Assembly: GCA_023436945.1 (NCBI GenBank)
Contig: JAEZHG010000050.1
Location: 1-12,261 of the forward strand
Length of the DNA stretch: 12,261 nt
Direction: 5' to 3'
Source of the DNA: Pseudomonadota bacterium
Lineage (GTDB): Bacteria; Pseudomonadota; Alphaproteobacteria; Caulobacterales; Caulobacteraceae
Below, one piece after another: positions 1 to 6,790 of this stretch. Below the pieces are notes generated by a model. It saw nothing but the letters and a program-made list of their open reading frames with translations. It was not told the origin of the DNA and made no database searches. The position numbers and the translations under genes were made by a program. Positions within the stretch are counted from its first letter, which is position 1; every line of letters starts with the position of its first letter.

Positions 1-26
1 ACTCTAACCAACTGAGCTACACCCGC
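1..26 (-). tRNA. 5' end of a tRNA gene, truncated by the window edge
   Basis: Read on the minus strand, the first 26 bases give an acceptor 5' strand GCGGGTG, then TA, a D-stem GCTC and a D-loop AGTTGGTTA closing into GAG. This is the standard 5' half of a bacterial tRNA. The anticodon lies outside the window, so the amino acid cannot be read. The sequence resembles alphaproteobacterial tRNA-Asp as I remember it, but that is a guess. A promoter-like pair of boxes 41 bases upstream supports a real, separately transcribed gene. Confidence 0.85.
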
Positions 27-33
27 TTGGTCC

Positions 34-60
34 CGTTCGCGCCGTGTCTCGGCGGGAACG
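34..60 (-). other. Hairpin in the tRNA 5' leader
   Basis: Positions 34-44 and 50-60 form an 11-bp inverted repeat with one mismatch and a 5-base loop. It lies between the proposed promoter and the tRNA. The predicted transcription start (about 60) would put the hairpin at the extreme 5' end of the precursor, 7 bases before the mature tRNA end. It may stabilise the precursor or guide RNase P processing; that role is inference. No T-run follows on either strand, so it is not a normal terminator. Confidence 0.5.
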
Positions 61-66
61 AGGGGA

Positions 67-95
67 TGTGTAGGGGCAGGCCCGTTTCGGGTCAA
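67..95 (-). promoter_or_regulatory. Probable tRNA promoter
   Basis: On the minus strand a -35 box TTGACC (95 to 90) is followed after 17 bases by TACACA (72 to 67). The -35 fits both the E. coli sigma-70 consensus and the TTGAC-type Caulobacter housekeeping consensus. The -10, in the context CCTACACA, is only a partial match. Spacing and placement, with a start near base 60 and a leader of about 34 bases before the tRNA, are as expected for a stable RNA gene. Confidence 0.55.
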
Positions 96-161
96 CAGAA
101 AAAGTGCAGAGGACTGAAAAAATACGGCAATTTGCGAAATCGCCAGTCTGTAGAGCGCATG

Positions 162-204
162 AAAAAGGGCATTTCCAGCACCCTCAAAGGGGTTGGAAAT
201 GCCC
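162..204 (-). terminator. Rho-independent terminator after the GNAT gene
   Basis: Positions 167-177 and 194-204 are perfect 11-bp inverted repeats. An inner 4-bp stem (180-183 with 190-193) extends the hairpin. On the minus strand the hairpin is followed at once by TTTTT (166-162). It starts 14 bases after the TAA stop of the acetyltransferase gene, so it should end the ptrB-GNAT transcript and insulate the tRNA promoter. Confidence 0.88.
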
Positions 205-218
205 GAATTCCGGCCTTT

Positions 219-776
219 TTAGCGCTTGTCGCTCAGTCGCAAACCGCTGTCATTTGGAGGTGTGATGTCACTCTCGCCAAGCGGCTTTTGCATGAAGAGT
301 ACATCTCTCCAGCCGTCCAATTTCCATCCTGCGGAGGTGAATCGGCCTGAATCGACGAATCCACGCGAGCGATGAATCGCTATCGAGGACTCATTTTCTG
401 CGTCGCCGATGACCGCAACCATCTGCCGGACGCCTCTTTCGGTACAAATCCGGATCAGATGGTCGAGCAAAGCCCCACCTGCGCCCGTGCCGCGTGCCTT
501 TGGATCGAGATAAATCGAATCTTCGGCCATGAATCGATAGGCCTCACGGGCACGGAACGGGCCTGCATAAGCATATCCGATCACTTCAGCCTCTGATTCC
601 GCGACCAGCCAGGGCATGCCCAGCGCCGTGATGTTGTCGAAGCGCGCGAGCATTTCGGATTCTGTCGGGGCTTCCAGCTCAAACGTGCCGCAGGCCTCGC
701 GGACCCAGTACGCGTAGATACGGGTGATGGCGGCAAAGTCGTCCTTTGCCGCCTCACGGATAACCAACTCTGGCAT
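219..776 (-). CDS. GNAT N-acetyltransferase, phosphinothricin acetyltransferase-like
   Basis: A 185-residue GNAT-fold enzyme expected to transfer an acetyl group from acetyl-CoA to a small amine. The natural substrate is unknown; relatives are often annotated as phosphinothricin (Pat/Bar) or methionine sulfone acetyltransferases. The N-terminal VIREAAKDDFAAI (5-17) is the usual first strand and helix. The acetyl-CoA pyrophosphate loop is RGTGAG (95-100), and SIAIHRSRGF (131-140) is the conserved motif before the last strands. GYAYAGPFRAREAYR (67-81) is typical of the Pat subgroup. The start at 776 was chosen because its ATG shares one base with the ptrB stop (TGATG), implying translational coupling. 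The frame stays open upstream to 953, but that part lies inside ptrB and does not resemble a GNAT domain. The last 18 residues (168-185) extend beyond the domain. A terminator follows 14 bases downstream. Family is sure; substrate is not. Confidence 0.9.
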   Translation of the reverse strand: MPELVIREAAKDDFAAITRIYAYWVREACGTFELEAPTESEMLARFDNITALGMPWLVAESEAEVIGYAYAGPFRAREAYRFMAEDSIYLDPKARGTGAGGALLDHLIRICTERGVRQMVAVIGDAENESSIAIHRSRGFVDSGRFTSAGWKLDGWRDVLFMQKPLGESDITPPNDSGLRLSDKR

Positions 777-2959
777 CAGGCGAAGTCGCGCTCCCAGCCC
801 TTGTTCACGGCCCAGATTGCGAAGGCGTAATCGAGGGCGATGTCCTTCAGATAGTCGAAGCGACCCGACGAGGCGAAGTGACCCGCCTCCATATTGATCT
901 TGAGCAGGATCGGATTGTTCGAGGTCGTCGCCGGACGCAGGCGTGCCACCCACTTTTGCGGTTCCCAGTAGGTCACGCGCGGGTCGGACAGGCCGCCCGT
1001 GGCGAGTACTGCCGGATAGGCCTTGGGCGCGATCTGATCATACGGGCTGTACGACCACATATAGTCATAGGCGTCGGCATCCTCGATCGGATTACCCCAT
1101 TCCGGCCATTCCGGCGGGGTGAGCGGCAGGGATGTGTCGCTCATGGTGTTGATCAGATCGACGAACGGTACGCCGCCGATGATGCCTGCCCAGAGGTCTG
1201 GGCGCATGTTGGTGACAGCGCCCATCAGCAGACCGCCGGCCGAGCGGCCCTCAGCCACGATGTTACCGGCACGGGCATAGTTCTTGTCGATCAGATGCTC
1301 TGCGGCGGCGATGAAGTCGGTGAAGGTGTTCTTCTTGGTGAAGCGACGGGCGTTCAGGAACCAGTTCCAGCCCTTGTCCGCACCACCGCGGATGTGGGCG
1401 ATGGCATAGATGAAGCCACGGTCCACCAGCGACAGGCGGTTGGTCGAGAAGCTGGCGCTCATGGACATGCCATAGGAGCCATAGCCGTAGAGCAGCACTG
1501 GCGCGCTGCCGTCCACCGGCGTGTTCTTGTGGCGCAGGATCGAGACCGGAACCATTTGGCCATCGCTGGCCGGAGCGTTCAGGCGCTCGACCATATAGTC
1601 ATTCGGATTATGGCCCGAGGGCACTTCCTGCACCTTGCGCAGCTCACGCTGGCGCGAGGCGACGTCATAGTCGAACACCGACGTCGGCGTGGACATCGAG
1701 TTGTAGCTATAGCGGATCGTGGTGGTGTCGAACTCCGACGCACCGCCGAGCGACAGGCTATAGGCCGGTTCGTTGACGGCTATGTCGTGCTCGGCGCCCG
1801 CGCGGTCGCGGATGACGATCTTGGTGTTGGCGTCCACACGTTCCTGACGTGCGACATAGTCCTTCACCAGCGAGAAGCCCTCGATGTAGCGGCCCGGCGT
1901 GTGGGGGACGAGGTCCTTCCAGTTGGCCTTGGCTGGTGCATCGGTCGGGGCTTCGACGATCTTGAAGTCCAGTGCGTCATCGGCGTTGGTGCGGATGACC
2001 CAACGGTCGCCCCAGTGATCCATCGAATAGAGACGTGCCTCGACTCGCGGCTCGACCACGACAGGCGTTGCCGTCGGGTTGTTAGCCGGAATGATGCGGC
2101 TTTCTGAGGTTTCCTGATTGGCGACGGTGATCAGGATAAAGGCGTCGTCAGAGGTGCGGCCTAGGCCAAGGAACATGCCCTCGTCGGCTTCTTCATAGAC
2201 TAGGGTCGTTTGGCCACCGCGTGCGAGGCGGCGGAAGACCTTGTCGGGGCGGCCATTGTCATTGCGGTTGATCCAGAAGATCCACTGGTTGTCAGCCGAG
2301 AAGGTGAAGCTGCCGCTGGCAGATTCGATCACGTCCGGCAGGGTCTCGCCCGTTGTCAGATCCTTGACGTAAATCTTGAAGACCTCCGAGCCTTGGGCGT
2401 CTTCGGAATAGCCATACAGATTGTGATCGGGGCTGTGCTCGACCTCGCCAATGTCCGAATAGGCCTTACCCTCGGCCAGTTTATTGGCGTCCAGCAGGAT
2501 GACTTCGCCACCTTGCTGGCCGCGCGGGCGGCGGCAATAGAGCGGGTGTTGGTCGCCTGCGTTGAAGCGGGTGTAATATTCCCACGGGCCATCCGCCGAC
2601 GGCACCGAGGTGTCGTCTTCCTTGATGCGGCCCTTCATCTCTTCGAACATCTCGTTCTGAAGGCTGACGGTCGAGGCCATCATGGCTTCGCGATAGGCAT
2701 TTTCTTCGTTCAGATGATCGCGGACATCGGCCTTGATCAGCTTGGGATCACGTAGAACGGCCTGCCAGTTGTCGTCCTTCATCCACTGGTACTCGTCAGT
2801 GCGGGTGCGGCCCAGCTGTTCGATGACGACAGGGATTTTTTTCGCGACGGGGGCAACAGGGCGGGACATTCGGGCTCCGGTAGTTTGTCGGGCAAGGGCA
2901 GGTGTGCTGGCCAGCAAGCCTACAGCTGCGCTGGATGCGATGAGTTCACGACGATTCAT
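776..2959 (-). CDS. ptrB: Oligopeptidase B (S9A serine peptidase) with a Tat-like signal peptide
   Basis: A 727-residue prolyl-oligopeptidase-family peptidase, expected to cut short peptides after Arg or Lys. A beta-propeller (about 40-450) precedes the alpha/beta-hydrolase domain (about 455-727). The catalytic triad reads as Ser573 in EGRSAGG (570-576), Asp659 in GLSDPRV and His694 in EAGHF. YGYGSYG (491-497) and HIRGG (522-526) are also family hallmarks. The N-terminus starts MNRRELI and continues hydrophobically to ALA (21-23), a twin-arginine-like signal peptide, so export is likely; the E. coli enzyme is cytosolic and about 40 residues shorter. The start at 2959 was chosen for the signal peptide and for AGGGGTAGGA just upstream. 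A longer open frame to 3154 runs into the divergent protease gene and is not believed. The segment LTPPEWPEWGNP (612-623) carries Pro619 where, by my memory alignment, E. coli has the second acidic S1 residue. A weak -35-like TTGACC lies at 3018-3013. The stop overlaps the GNAT start by one base. Confidence 0.95.
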   Translation of the reverse strand: MNRRELIASSAAVGLLASTPALARQTTGARMSRPVAPVAKKIPVVIEQLGRTRTDEYQWMKDDNWQAVLRDPKLIKADVRDHLNEENAYREAMMASTVSLQNEMFEEMKGRIKEDDTSVPSADGPWEYYTRFNAGDQHPLYCRRPRGQQGGEVILLDANKLAEGKAYSDIGEVEHSPDHNLYGYSEDAQGSEVFKIYVKDLTTGETLPDVIESASGSFTFSADNQWIFWINRNDNGRPDKVFRRLARGGQTTLVYEEADEGMFLGLGRTSDDAFILITVANQETSESRIIPANNPTATPVVVEPRVEARLYSMDHWGDRWVIRTNADDALDFKIVEAPTDAPAKANWKDLVPHTPGRYIEGFSLVKDYVARQERVDANTKIVIRDRAGAEHDIAVNEPAYSLSLGGASEFDTTTIRYSYNSMSTPTSVFDYDVASRQRELRKVQEVPSGHNPNDYMVERLNAPASDGQMVPVSILRHKNTPVDGSAPVLLYGYGSYGMSMSASFSTNRLSLVDRGFIYAIAHIRGGADKGWNWFLNARRFTKKNTFTDFIAAAEHLIDKNYARAGNIVAEGRSAGGLLMGAVTNMRPDLWAGIIGGVPFVDLINTMSDTSLPLTPPEWPEWGNPIEDADAYDYMWSYSPYDQIAPKAYPAVLATGGLSDPRVTYWEPQKWVARLRPATTSNNPILLKINMEAGHFASSGRFDYLKDIALDYAFAIWAVNKGWERDFA

Positions 2960-3026
2960 TGTCCTACCCCTGTAAGTTCTTCGGTGCGGACCTTGTGCCC
3001 GTAGCGGCTTAAGGTCAAATGCTCTG
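2960..3026. promoter_or_regulatory. Divergent intergenic region between ptrB and the protease gene
   Basis: These 67 bases must hold the start signals for ptrB (minus) and at least the ribosome-binding site for the protease gene (plus). On the minus strand TTGACC (3018-3013) is a good -35, but the hexamer 17 bases on, CAAGGT, is a poor -10. No convincing plus-strand promoter is visible, so it may lie inside the 5' end of ptrB. A two-codon frame, ATG CTC TGA (3019-3027), overlaps the protease ATG. Confidence 0.35.
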
Positions 3027-3830
3027 ATGGCTATTGACGCATTGCCCCCCGAACCGCCCGTTGCCCAGTCTCCCGCGACCGAGTGGGATATGACGCTGGG
3101 TCTCATCAATGCGACAGTCCAACTGGACCAGAACATCGGCGAAGGCCGTCGCAAGGTCGGTACAGGGTTTCTGGTTCAGGCACCGCGACCGGATGGTACG
3201 CCGCGCGTGCTGTTGGTGACCGCAGAGCATGTGTTCCGAGTGATGCCCAACCCTGTGGCACGTATCGGCTGGCGTGTGGCCGAGGCGGATGGCAACTGGC
3301 GCTATGAGCCTGCAAACCTGACTATCCGCACTCAGGAAGGCACGCCCTTGTGGACCCAGCATCCGACCGAAGACGTCGCGGTGATGGAAATAACCGCACC
3401 CGAGGCCTTTGCCCGCGCCGCTATCCCGCTGGGCTGGATTGCCAATGACAATACGTTTGATCAGTGGCGGATGGGGCCGGGGGATGAACTGTTCGCGCTG
3501 GGCTATCCGCACGGCCTATCGGCCAACCGTGCGGGTTTTCCGATCCTGCGTTCGGGCCGGATCAGTTCGTGGCCGCTGACGCCTGTGAAGTTCTTCAAGA
3601 CCTTCCTGCTGGACTTCAATGTCTCGTCGGGCAACTCGGGCGGGCCTGTATTCTGGGTGCCAGCCGCAACGCGCCGACCGGGCGTACCCGTGCCGACCAA
3701 CCCGTTCATCGCGGGCATTCTGATCAAGGAAGTTCAGGGTAATGGCGAGGGGATCGAGTTGGGCGTGGTTGCCCACGGCAGCTTCATCCTCGAGACCATC
3801 GCCTTGCTCGATCAGAAGCCGATTTCTTAA
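3027..3830 (+). CDS. Trypsin-like serine protease without a signal peptide
   Basis: A 267-residue protein with a chymotrypsin-fold (S1-like) peptidase domain. The triad reads as His68 in VTAEHVF (64-70), Asp116 in EDVAVM (115-120) and Ser204 in SGNSGGPVF (201-209). GTGFLV (46-51) and ALGYPHG (157-163) are the usual flanking strands. There is no PDZ domain, no membrane segment and no signal peptide; the first 20 residues are Pro/Ala-rich. It therefore appears cytosolic as written. The start is uncertain. The ATG at 3027 has only AAGG 12 bases upstream and is preceded by a two-codon frame ending in TGATG. The ATG at 3090 (Met22), after GAGTGGGAT, would begin just before the conserved domain. 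The gene is divergent from ptrB and ends before a strong hairpin. Family is clear; physiological substrate is unknown. Confidence 0.85.
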   Translation: MAIDALPPEPPVAQSPATEWDMTLGLINATVQLDQNIGEGRRKVGTGFLVQAPRPDGTPRVLLVTAEHVFRVMPNPVARIGWRVAEADGNWRYEPANLTIRTQEGTPLWTQHPTEDVAVMEITAPEAFARAAIPLGWIANDNTFDQWRMGPGDELFALGYPHGLSANRAGFPILRSGRISSWPLTPVKFFKTFLLDFNVSSGNSGGPVFWVPAATRRPGVPVPTNPFIAGILIKEVQGNGEGIELGVVAHGSFILETIALLDQKPIS

Positions 3831-3844
3831 GGCCGGGTATGAAA

Positions 3845-3885
3845 ACGCCTCCCGCATCATCGATGCAGGAGGCGTCAACATTTTT
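3845..3885. terminator. Bidirectional terminator between convergent genes
   Basis: An 8-bp outer stem (3845-3852 with 3868-3875) and a 5-bp inner stem (3854-3858 with 3862-3866) are separated by one C/A mismatch and capped by a 3-base loop. On the plus strand TTTTT (3881-3885) follows after 5 bases. On the minus strand the stem runs straight into TTTTC (3845-3841). It lies between the stops of the protease (plus) and acyl-CoA dehydrogenase (minus) genes and can serve both. Confidence 0.85.
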
Positions 3886-3904
3886 GGCGAATTCCTGACT
3901 GGGA

Positions 3905-5692
3905 TTAGCCAGCCAGAGCTTCCAGCGACAGCTTGTTCAGCAGTTCGCCGCCTTGGCCCACGCCAGCCAGACGGCTGGAAACGTGACCCAGAACATTGGC
4001 AGCATAGACTTCATAGAGGTCCAGCTTGCCTTGCAGCCAAGCTGCGTCGCCGTCGTTGGCGTCCAGCTTGGTCTTGGCCGCCAGAGCGCCCTTGGCCAGC
4101 ATCCAGCCGCCGACAACGTCGCCCAGCAGCTTCAGATAGGCATCAGCGCCGGCCAGAACGTCAGCCGCGCGGGCCTTGTCCTGCTTGGCGTCCAGCAGCC
4201 ACAGGGTGGCGTCTTCGACCGATTCAATGGCGGTGGCGAAACGCTCGACCGGCTTGCCCGAATAGATCGACGACAGTTGGTTCAGCGTGACCTTCATCTC
4301 TTCGATCAGGCGCTTGGCCGATTCCCCGTTGTCCATCGACAGCTTGCGGCCCACGAGGTCCATGGCTTGAATGCCGTTGGTGCCTTCGTAGATCGGGGTG
4401 ATGCGGGCGTCGCGGTAGTATTGAGCCGCGCCGGTTTCTTCGATGAAGCCCATTCCGCCGTGGACCTGAACGCCCAGCGAAGCGACTTCACAGCCGACGT
4501 CGGTCGACCATGCCTTGGCGATCGGGGTGAACAGGTCTTCGCGACCCTTCCAGATCTTGCGCTCTTCTTCGGTCGCGGCGTGGCGGGCCATGTCGGCGGC
4601 AACACCGGTCGACAGGCAGATGGCGCGGGCGGCCGAGGTCTTGGCCTTCATGGTGACCAGCATGCGGCGCACGTCCGGAAGGTCGAACAGCGGTGCGTTG
4701 CGCTCGCCGGTCCAGACGCTGGTGCCTTGGCGGCGTTCAAGAGCATAGGCGAGGGCGTGCTGATAGGCGCGCTCGGCAATGCCGACGCCTTCAACGCCGA
4801 CGGCCAGACGGGCGGCGTTCATCATAACGAACATATTTACAAGGACCTCGTTCGGACGGCCAACCAGTTCGGCGACGGCGTCTTCGTACTGCATGACGCA
4901 GGTCGGGCTGCCGTGGATGCCCAGCTTGTGCTCCAGACCGACCGGACGGAAGCTGTTACGCTCTGCGGTGACGTTGCCGTCTGCGTCGAGGTGGAACTTC
5001 GAAGCGAGGAAGAGCGAGATGCCCTTCGGACCTGCCGGAGCGCCCGGAAGGCGGGCCAGAACGAGGTGGACGATGTTGTCCGTCGCGTCGTGGTCACCCC
5101 AGGTAATGAAGATCTTCTGGCCGTTGAGCAGGTATTTGCCGTCTTCGGTCGGGGTGGCGGTGGCCACCAGTGCGCCGAGGTCAGAACCAGCGCCCGGCTC
5201 GGTCAGAACCATTGCGCCGGTCCATTCGCCCGAAACCAGCTTCGGCAGATAGGTTTCTTTCTGGAAGTCCGTACCAACAGCTTCAAGCGCTTCGATAGCC
5301 GCCAGCGACAGCATCGGGCACAGGCCGAAAGCCATGTTGGCCGAGTGGACGGTCTCATAGGCAGCCAGTTCCAGAGCCTTCGGCAGTGCCTGACCACCAG
5401 CGTGGGTCGAAGCGCTCAGCGAGGTCCAGCCGCCAGCGGCAAACTCTTTATAGGCATCGGCAAAGCCCGGCGAAGCCGTGACGTTACCGTCAACGATAGT
5501 GGCAGGGTTCAGGTCGCCAACGCGGTTCAGCGGAGCCAGAACGCCTTCCGAAAACTGGGCAGCAGCTTCGATGATGGCCGCGGCCACGTCGGTATCATAG
5601 TCCGGGAAGGCACCGGTCGCTGCGACGTTGTCGATACCGGCAACGGCTTCAAGAGCGAATGCGATGTCACGGACTGGAGCGCGATAGGTCAT
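3905..5692 (-). CDS. Acyl-CoA dehydrogenase, long DmdC-like family (595 aa)
   Basis: An FAD-dependent enzyme that oxidises an acyl-CoA thioester to the 2-enoyl-CoA, presumably passing electrons to ETF. At 595 residues it belongs to the long family with a small N-terminal domain (about 1-35) and an extra C-terminal helical domain (about 465-595), often annotated as 3-methylmercaptopropionyl-CoA dehydrogenase (DmdC). The core shows MVLTEPGAGSDLG (161-173), GQKIFITWGDHD (191-202), QVHGGMGFIEETG (409-421) and DARITPIYEGTNG (428-440), where Glu436 is the expected catalytic base. The ATG at 5692 follows AAGGA by 7 bases. Relatives occur widely in bacteria that do not use DMSP, so the substrate is more likely a fatty acyl-CoA; no DMSP gene is adjacent. 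The gene stands alone, between a bidirectional terminator and a 159-bp divergent intergenic region with two palindromes. The opposite strand has a 585-codon open frame that I regard as a shadow. Confidence 0.95.
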   Translation of the reverse strand: MTYRAPVRDIAFALEAVAGIDNVAATGAFPDYDTDVAAAIIEAAAQFSEGVLAPLNRVGDLNPATIVDGNVTASPGFADAYKEFAAGGWTSLSASTHAGGQALPKALELAAYETVHSANMAFGLCPMLSLAAIEALEAVGTDFQKETYLPKLVSGEWTGAMVLTEPGAGSDLGALVATATPTEDGKYLLNGQKIFITWGDHDATDNIVHLVLARLPGAPAGPKGISLFLASKFHLDADGNVTAERNSFRPVGLEHKLGIHGSPTCVMQYEDAVAELVGRPNEVLVNMFVMMNAARLAVGVEGVGIAERAYQHALAYALERRQGTSVWTGERNAPLFDLPDVRRMLVTMKAKTSAARAICLSTGVAADMARHAATEEERKIWKGREDLFTPIAKAWSTDVGCEVASLGVQVHGGMGFIEETGAAQYYRDARITPIYEGTNGIQAMDLVGRKLSMDNGESAKRLIEEMKVTLNQLSSIYSGKPVERFATAIESVEDATLWLLDAKQDKARAADVLAGADAYLKLLGDVVGGWMLAKGALAAKTKLDANDGDAAWLQGKLDLYEVYAANVLGHVSSRLAGVGQGGELLNKLSLEALAG

Positions 5693-5744
5693 CGGAAATC
5701 CTTAATCTAGATAGGCGCTGTGTCGGCTTTCCTGAGATGTTTCG

Positions 5745-5756
5745 CAAGACGTCTTG
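5745..5756. promoter_or_regulatory. 12-bp perfect palindrome, candidate operator
   Basis: CAAGACGTCTTG is a perfect even palindrome in the 159-bp divergent gap between the acyl-CoA dehydrogenase (minus) and tsaC (plus). It lies 53 bases upstream of the dehydrogenase start and 96 bases upstream of tsaC. Its position suits a repressor site for the dehydrogenase gene. The protein that would bind it is unknown, and no regulator gene is adjacent. Confidence 0.35.
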
Positions 5757-5759
5757 GAC

Positions 5760-5770
5760 TTTCGTCGAAA
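5760..5770. promoter_or_regulatory. Second dyad, TTTCG-T-CGAAA
   Basis: An odd-centred palindrome with 5-bp arms begins 4 bases after the 12-bp palindrome. The two centres are about 14.5 bp apart. TTTCG also occurs at 5740-5744, just before the first palindrome. The pair could form a composite operator; alone, an 11-bp dyad is weak evidence. Confidence 0.22.
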
Positions 5771-5851
5771 ATCCGCGATGGGGGATCAGGCGCAGGGAAA
5801 CCTGTTCTATATCGGTTTGAACCGCTGCCGCTGCGTAAGGGAAGACATTGA

Positions 5852-6790
5852 ATGACCATCCAACCCATCAAGGGCGATAGCCTTGAAAAGGCTGCAGAAG
5901 CTCTGCGCGCGGGGGATTTGGTCATTCTTCCGACCGAGACTGTCTATGGTCTGGCGGCGGATGCATCGAACCCTGAAGCGGTAACGAAAATTTTCGAGGC
6001 CAAGGGGCGCCCACGCTTCAATCCGCTGATTGCGCACGTTGCGGATCTGGAAGCCGCCGAATCTATCGCCGTTTTTGACGAGCGTGCGAGAGCGCTGGCC
6101 AAGGCCTTCTGGCCGGGGCCGCTGACGATTGTCGCTCCGGTGAAAGATACGGGCGCAGTGTCCGATCTGGCGCGGGCGGGTTTGGATAGTGTGGCGATCC
6201 GCGTTCCTGCGCACGAGACCGCGCGGGACTTGATGAAGCTGTTCGGCGGAGCGGTTGTGGCACCGTCTGCCAACCGTTCGGGCCGTCCCAGCCCGACGAC
6301 CTTTGAAGATGCCGTCGAAGAGACCGGCGCATCTGCTGGTGCTGTGGTTGATGGCGGTCCTTGCGCCGAGGGCGTGGAGAGCACCGTGGTTTCGATTTTG
6401 GGCGAGCAGGTTGCCCTGCTACGGCCCGGCACCACGACCCGCGAGCAGCTTGAGGCGGTGGTTGGCGAATTGGCTGTGACGGCAGAGGAGGGGCATCGCT
6501 CACCGGGCCGCCTGACACTGCACTACGCGCCGGATGCCCCTGTGCGGATCAATGCCATCGATGTCCGTGATGGGGAGCTAATGCTGGGCTTTGGAGAAGG
6601 CGTTGGCGAAACACGCTGGAGCCTTAGCCCAACGGGAGACCTTCGCGAGGCGGCGGCGAACCTGTTCCGCATGCTGCGCGAAGCGGATCGCACCAAGCCC
6701 GCAGGCATCGCGGTATCGCCTATTCCCGAGACGGGGTTGGGCGAGGCCATCAACGACCGCCTGAAACGCGCGGCTGGGTTCGTCGGCTAG
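5852..6790 (+). CDS. tsaC: L-threonylcarbamoyladenylate synthase, Sua5 type
   Basis: Makes threonylcarbamoyl-AMP from threonine, bicarbonate and ATP, the first step of t6A formation at position 37 of ANN-decoding tRNAs. At 312 residues it is the long Sua5 (TsaC2) form. A YrdC domain (about 8-200) carries PTETVYGLAADA (27-38), KGRPRFNPL (51-59), WPGPLT (87-92), PSANRSGRPSPT (138-149) and GVESTVV (174-180). The linker SPGRLTLHYAP (217-227) is the conserved segment that closes over the active site. The C-terminal Sua5 domain follows (about 230-312). The ATG at 5852 follows AAGGGA by 8 bases. The TAG stop overlaps the stop of the convergent patatin gene by 4 bases, and there is no terminator between them. 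The partner genes tsaB, tsaD and tsaE are not in the window. Confidence 0.95.
   Translation: MTIQPIKGDSLEKAAEALRAGDLVILPTETVYGLAADASNPEAVTKIFEAKGRPRFNPLIAHVADLEAAESIAVFDERARALAKAFWPGPLTIVAPVKDTGAVSDLARAGLDSVAIRVPAHETARDLMKLFGGAVVAPSANRSGRPSPTTFEDAVEETGASAGAVVDGGPCAEGVESTVVSILGEQVALLRPGTTTREQLEAVVGELAVTAEEGHRSPGRLTLHYAPDAPVRINAIDVRDGELMLGFGEGVGETRWSLSPTGDLREAAANLFRMLREADRTKPAGIAVSPIPETGLGEAINDRLKRAAGFVG

Noticed and set aside
27..350. A 107-codon plus-strand frame across the tRNA promoter and terminator
   Set aside because: It crosses a tRNA leader, a promoter and a rho-independent terminator and then enters the GNAT gene antisense. The translation has no recognisable domain.
878..2107. A 409-codon plus-strand frame opposite ptrB
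   Set aside because: Arg/His/Val-rich translation without a domain, fully antisense to a well-supported gene.
2960..3154. A 65-residue N-terminal extension of oligopeptidase B
   Set aside because: It would overlap the divergent protease gene, removes the signal peptide from the N-terminus, and lacks a ribosome-binding site; the start at 2959 has one.
3905..5692. A DMSP-degradation function from the DmdC-like annotation
   Set aside because: The family is broad and no dmdA, dmdB or dmdD gene is adjacent. Similarity alone does not support that substrate.
3953..5710. A 585-codon open frame on the plus strand opposite the acyl-CoA dehydrogenase gene
   Set aside because: It runs antisense along nearly the whole dehydrogenase gene, which has every family motif. 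Its translation is rich in Gly, Arg, Val and Gln with no recognisable domain, as expected for a shadow frame in GC-rich coding DNA.
5705..5712. ATCTAGAT palindrome upstream of the acyl-CoA dehydrogenase
   Set aside because: Eight bases is too short to stand out, and it lies next to the ribosome-binding site with no partner element.
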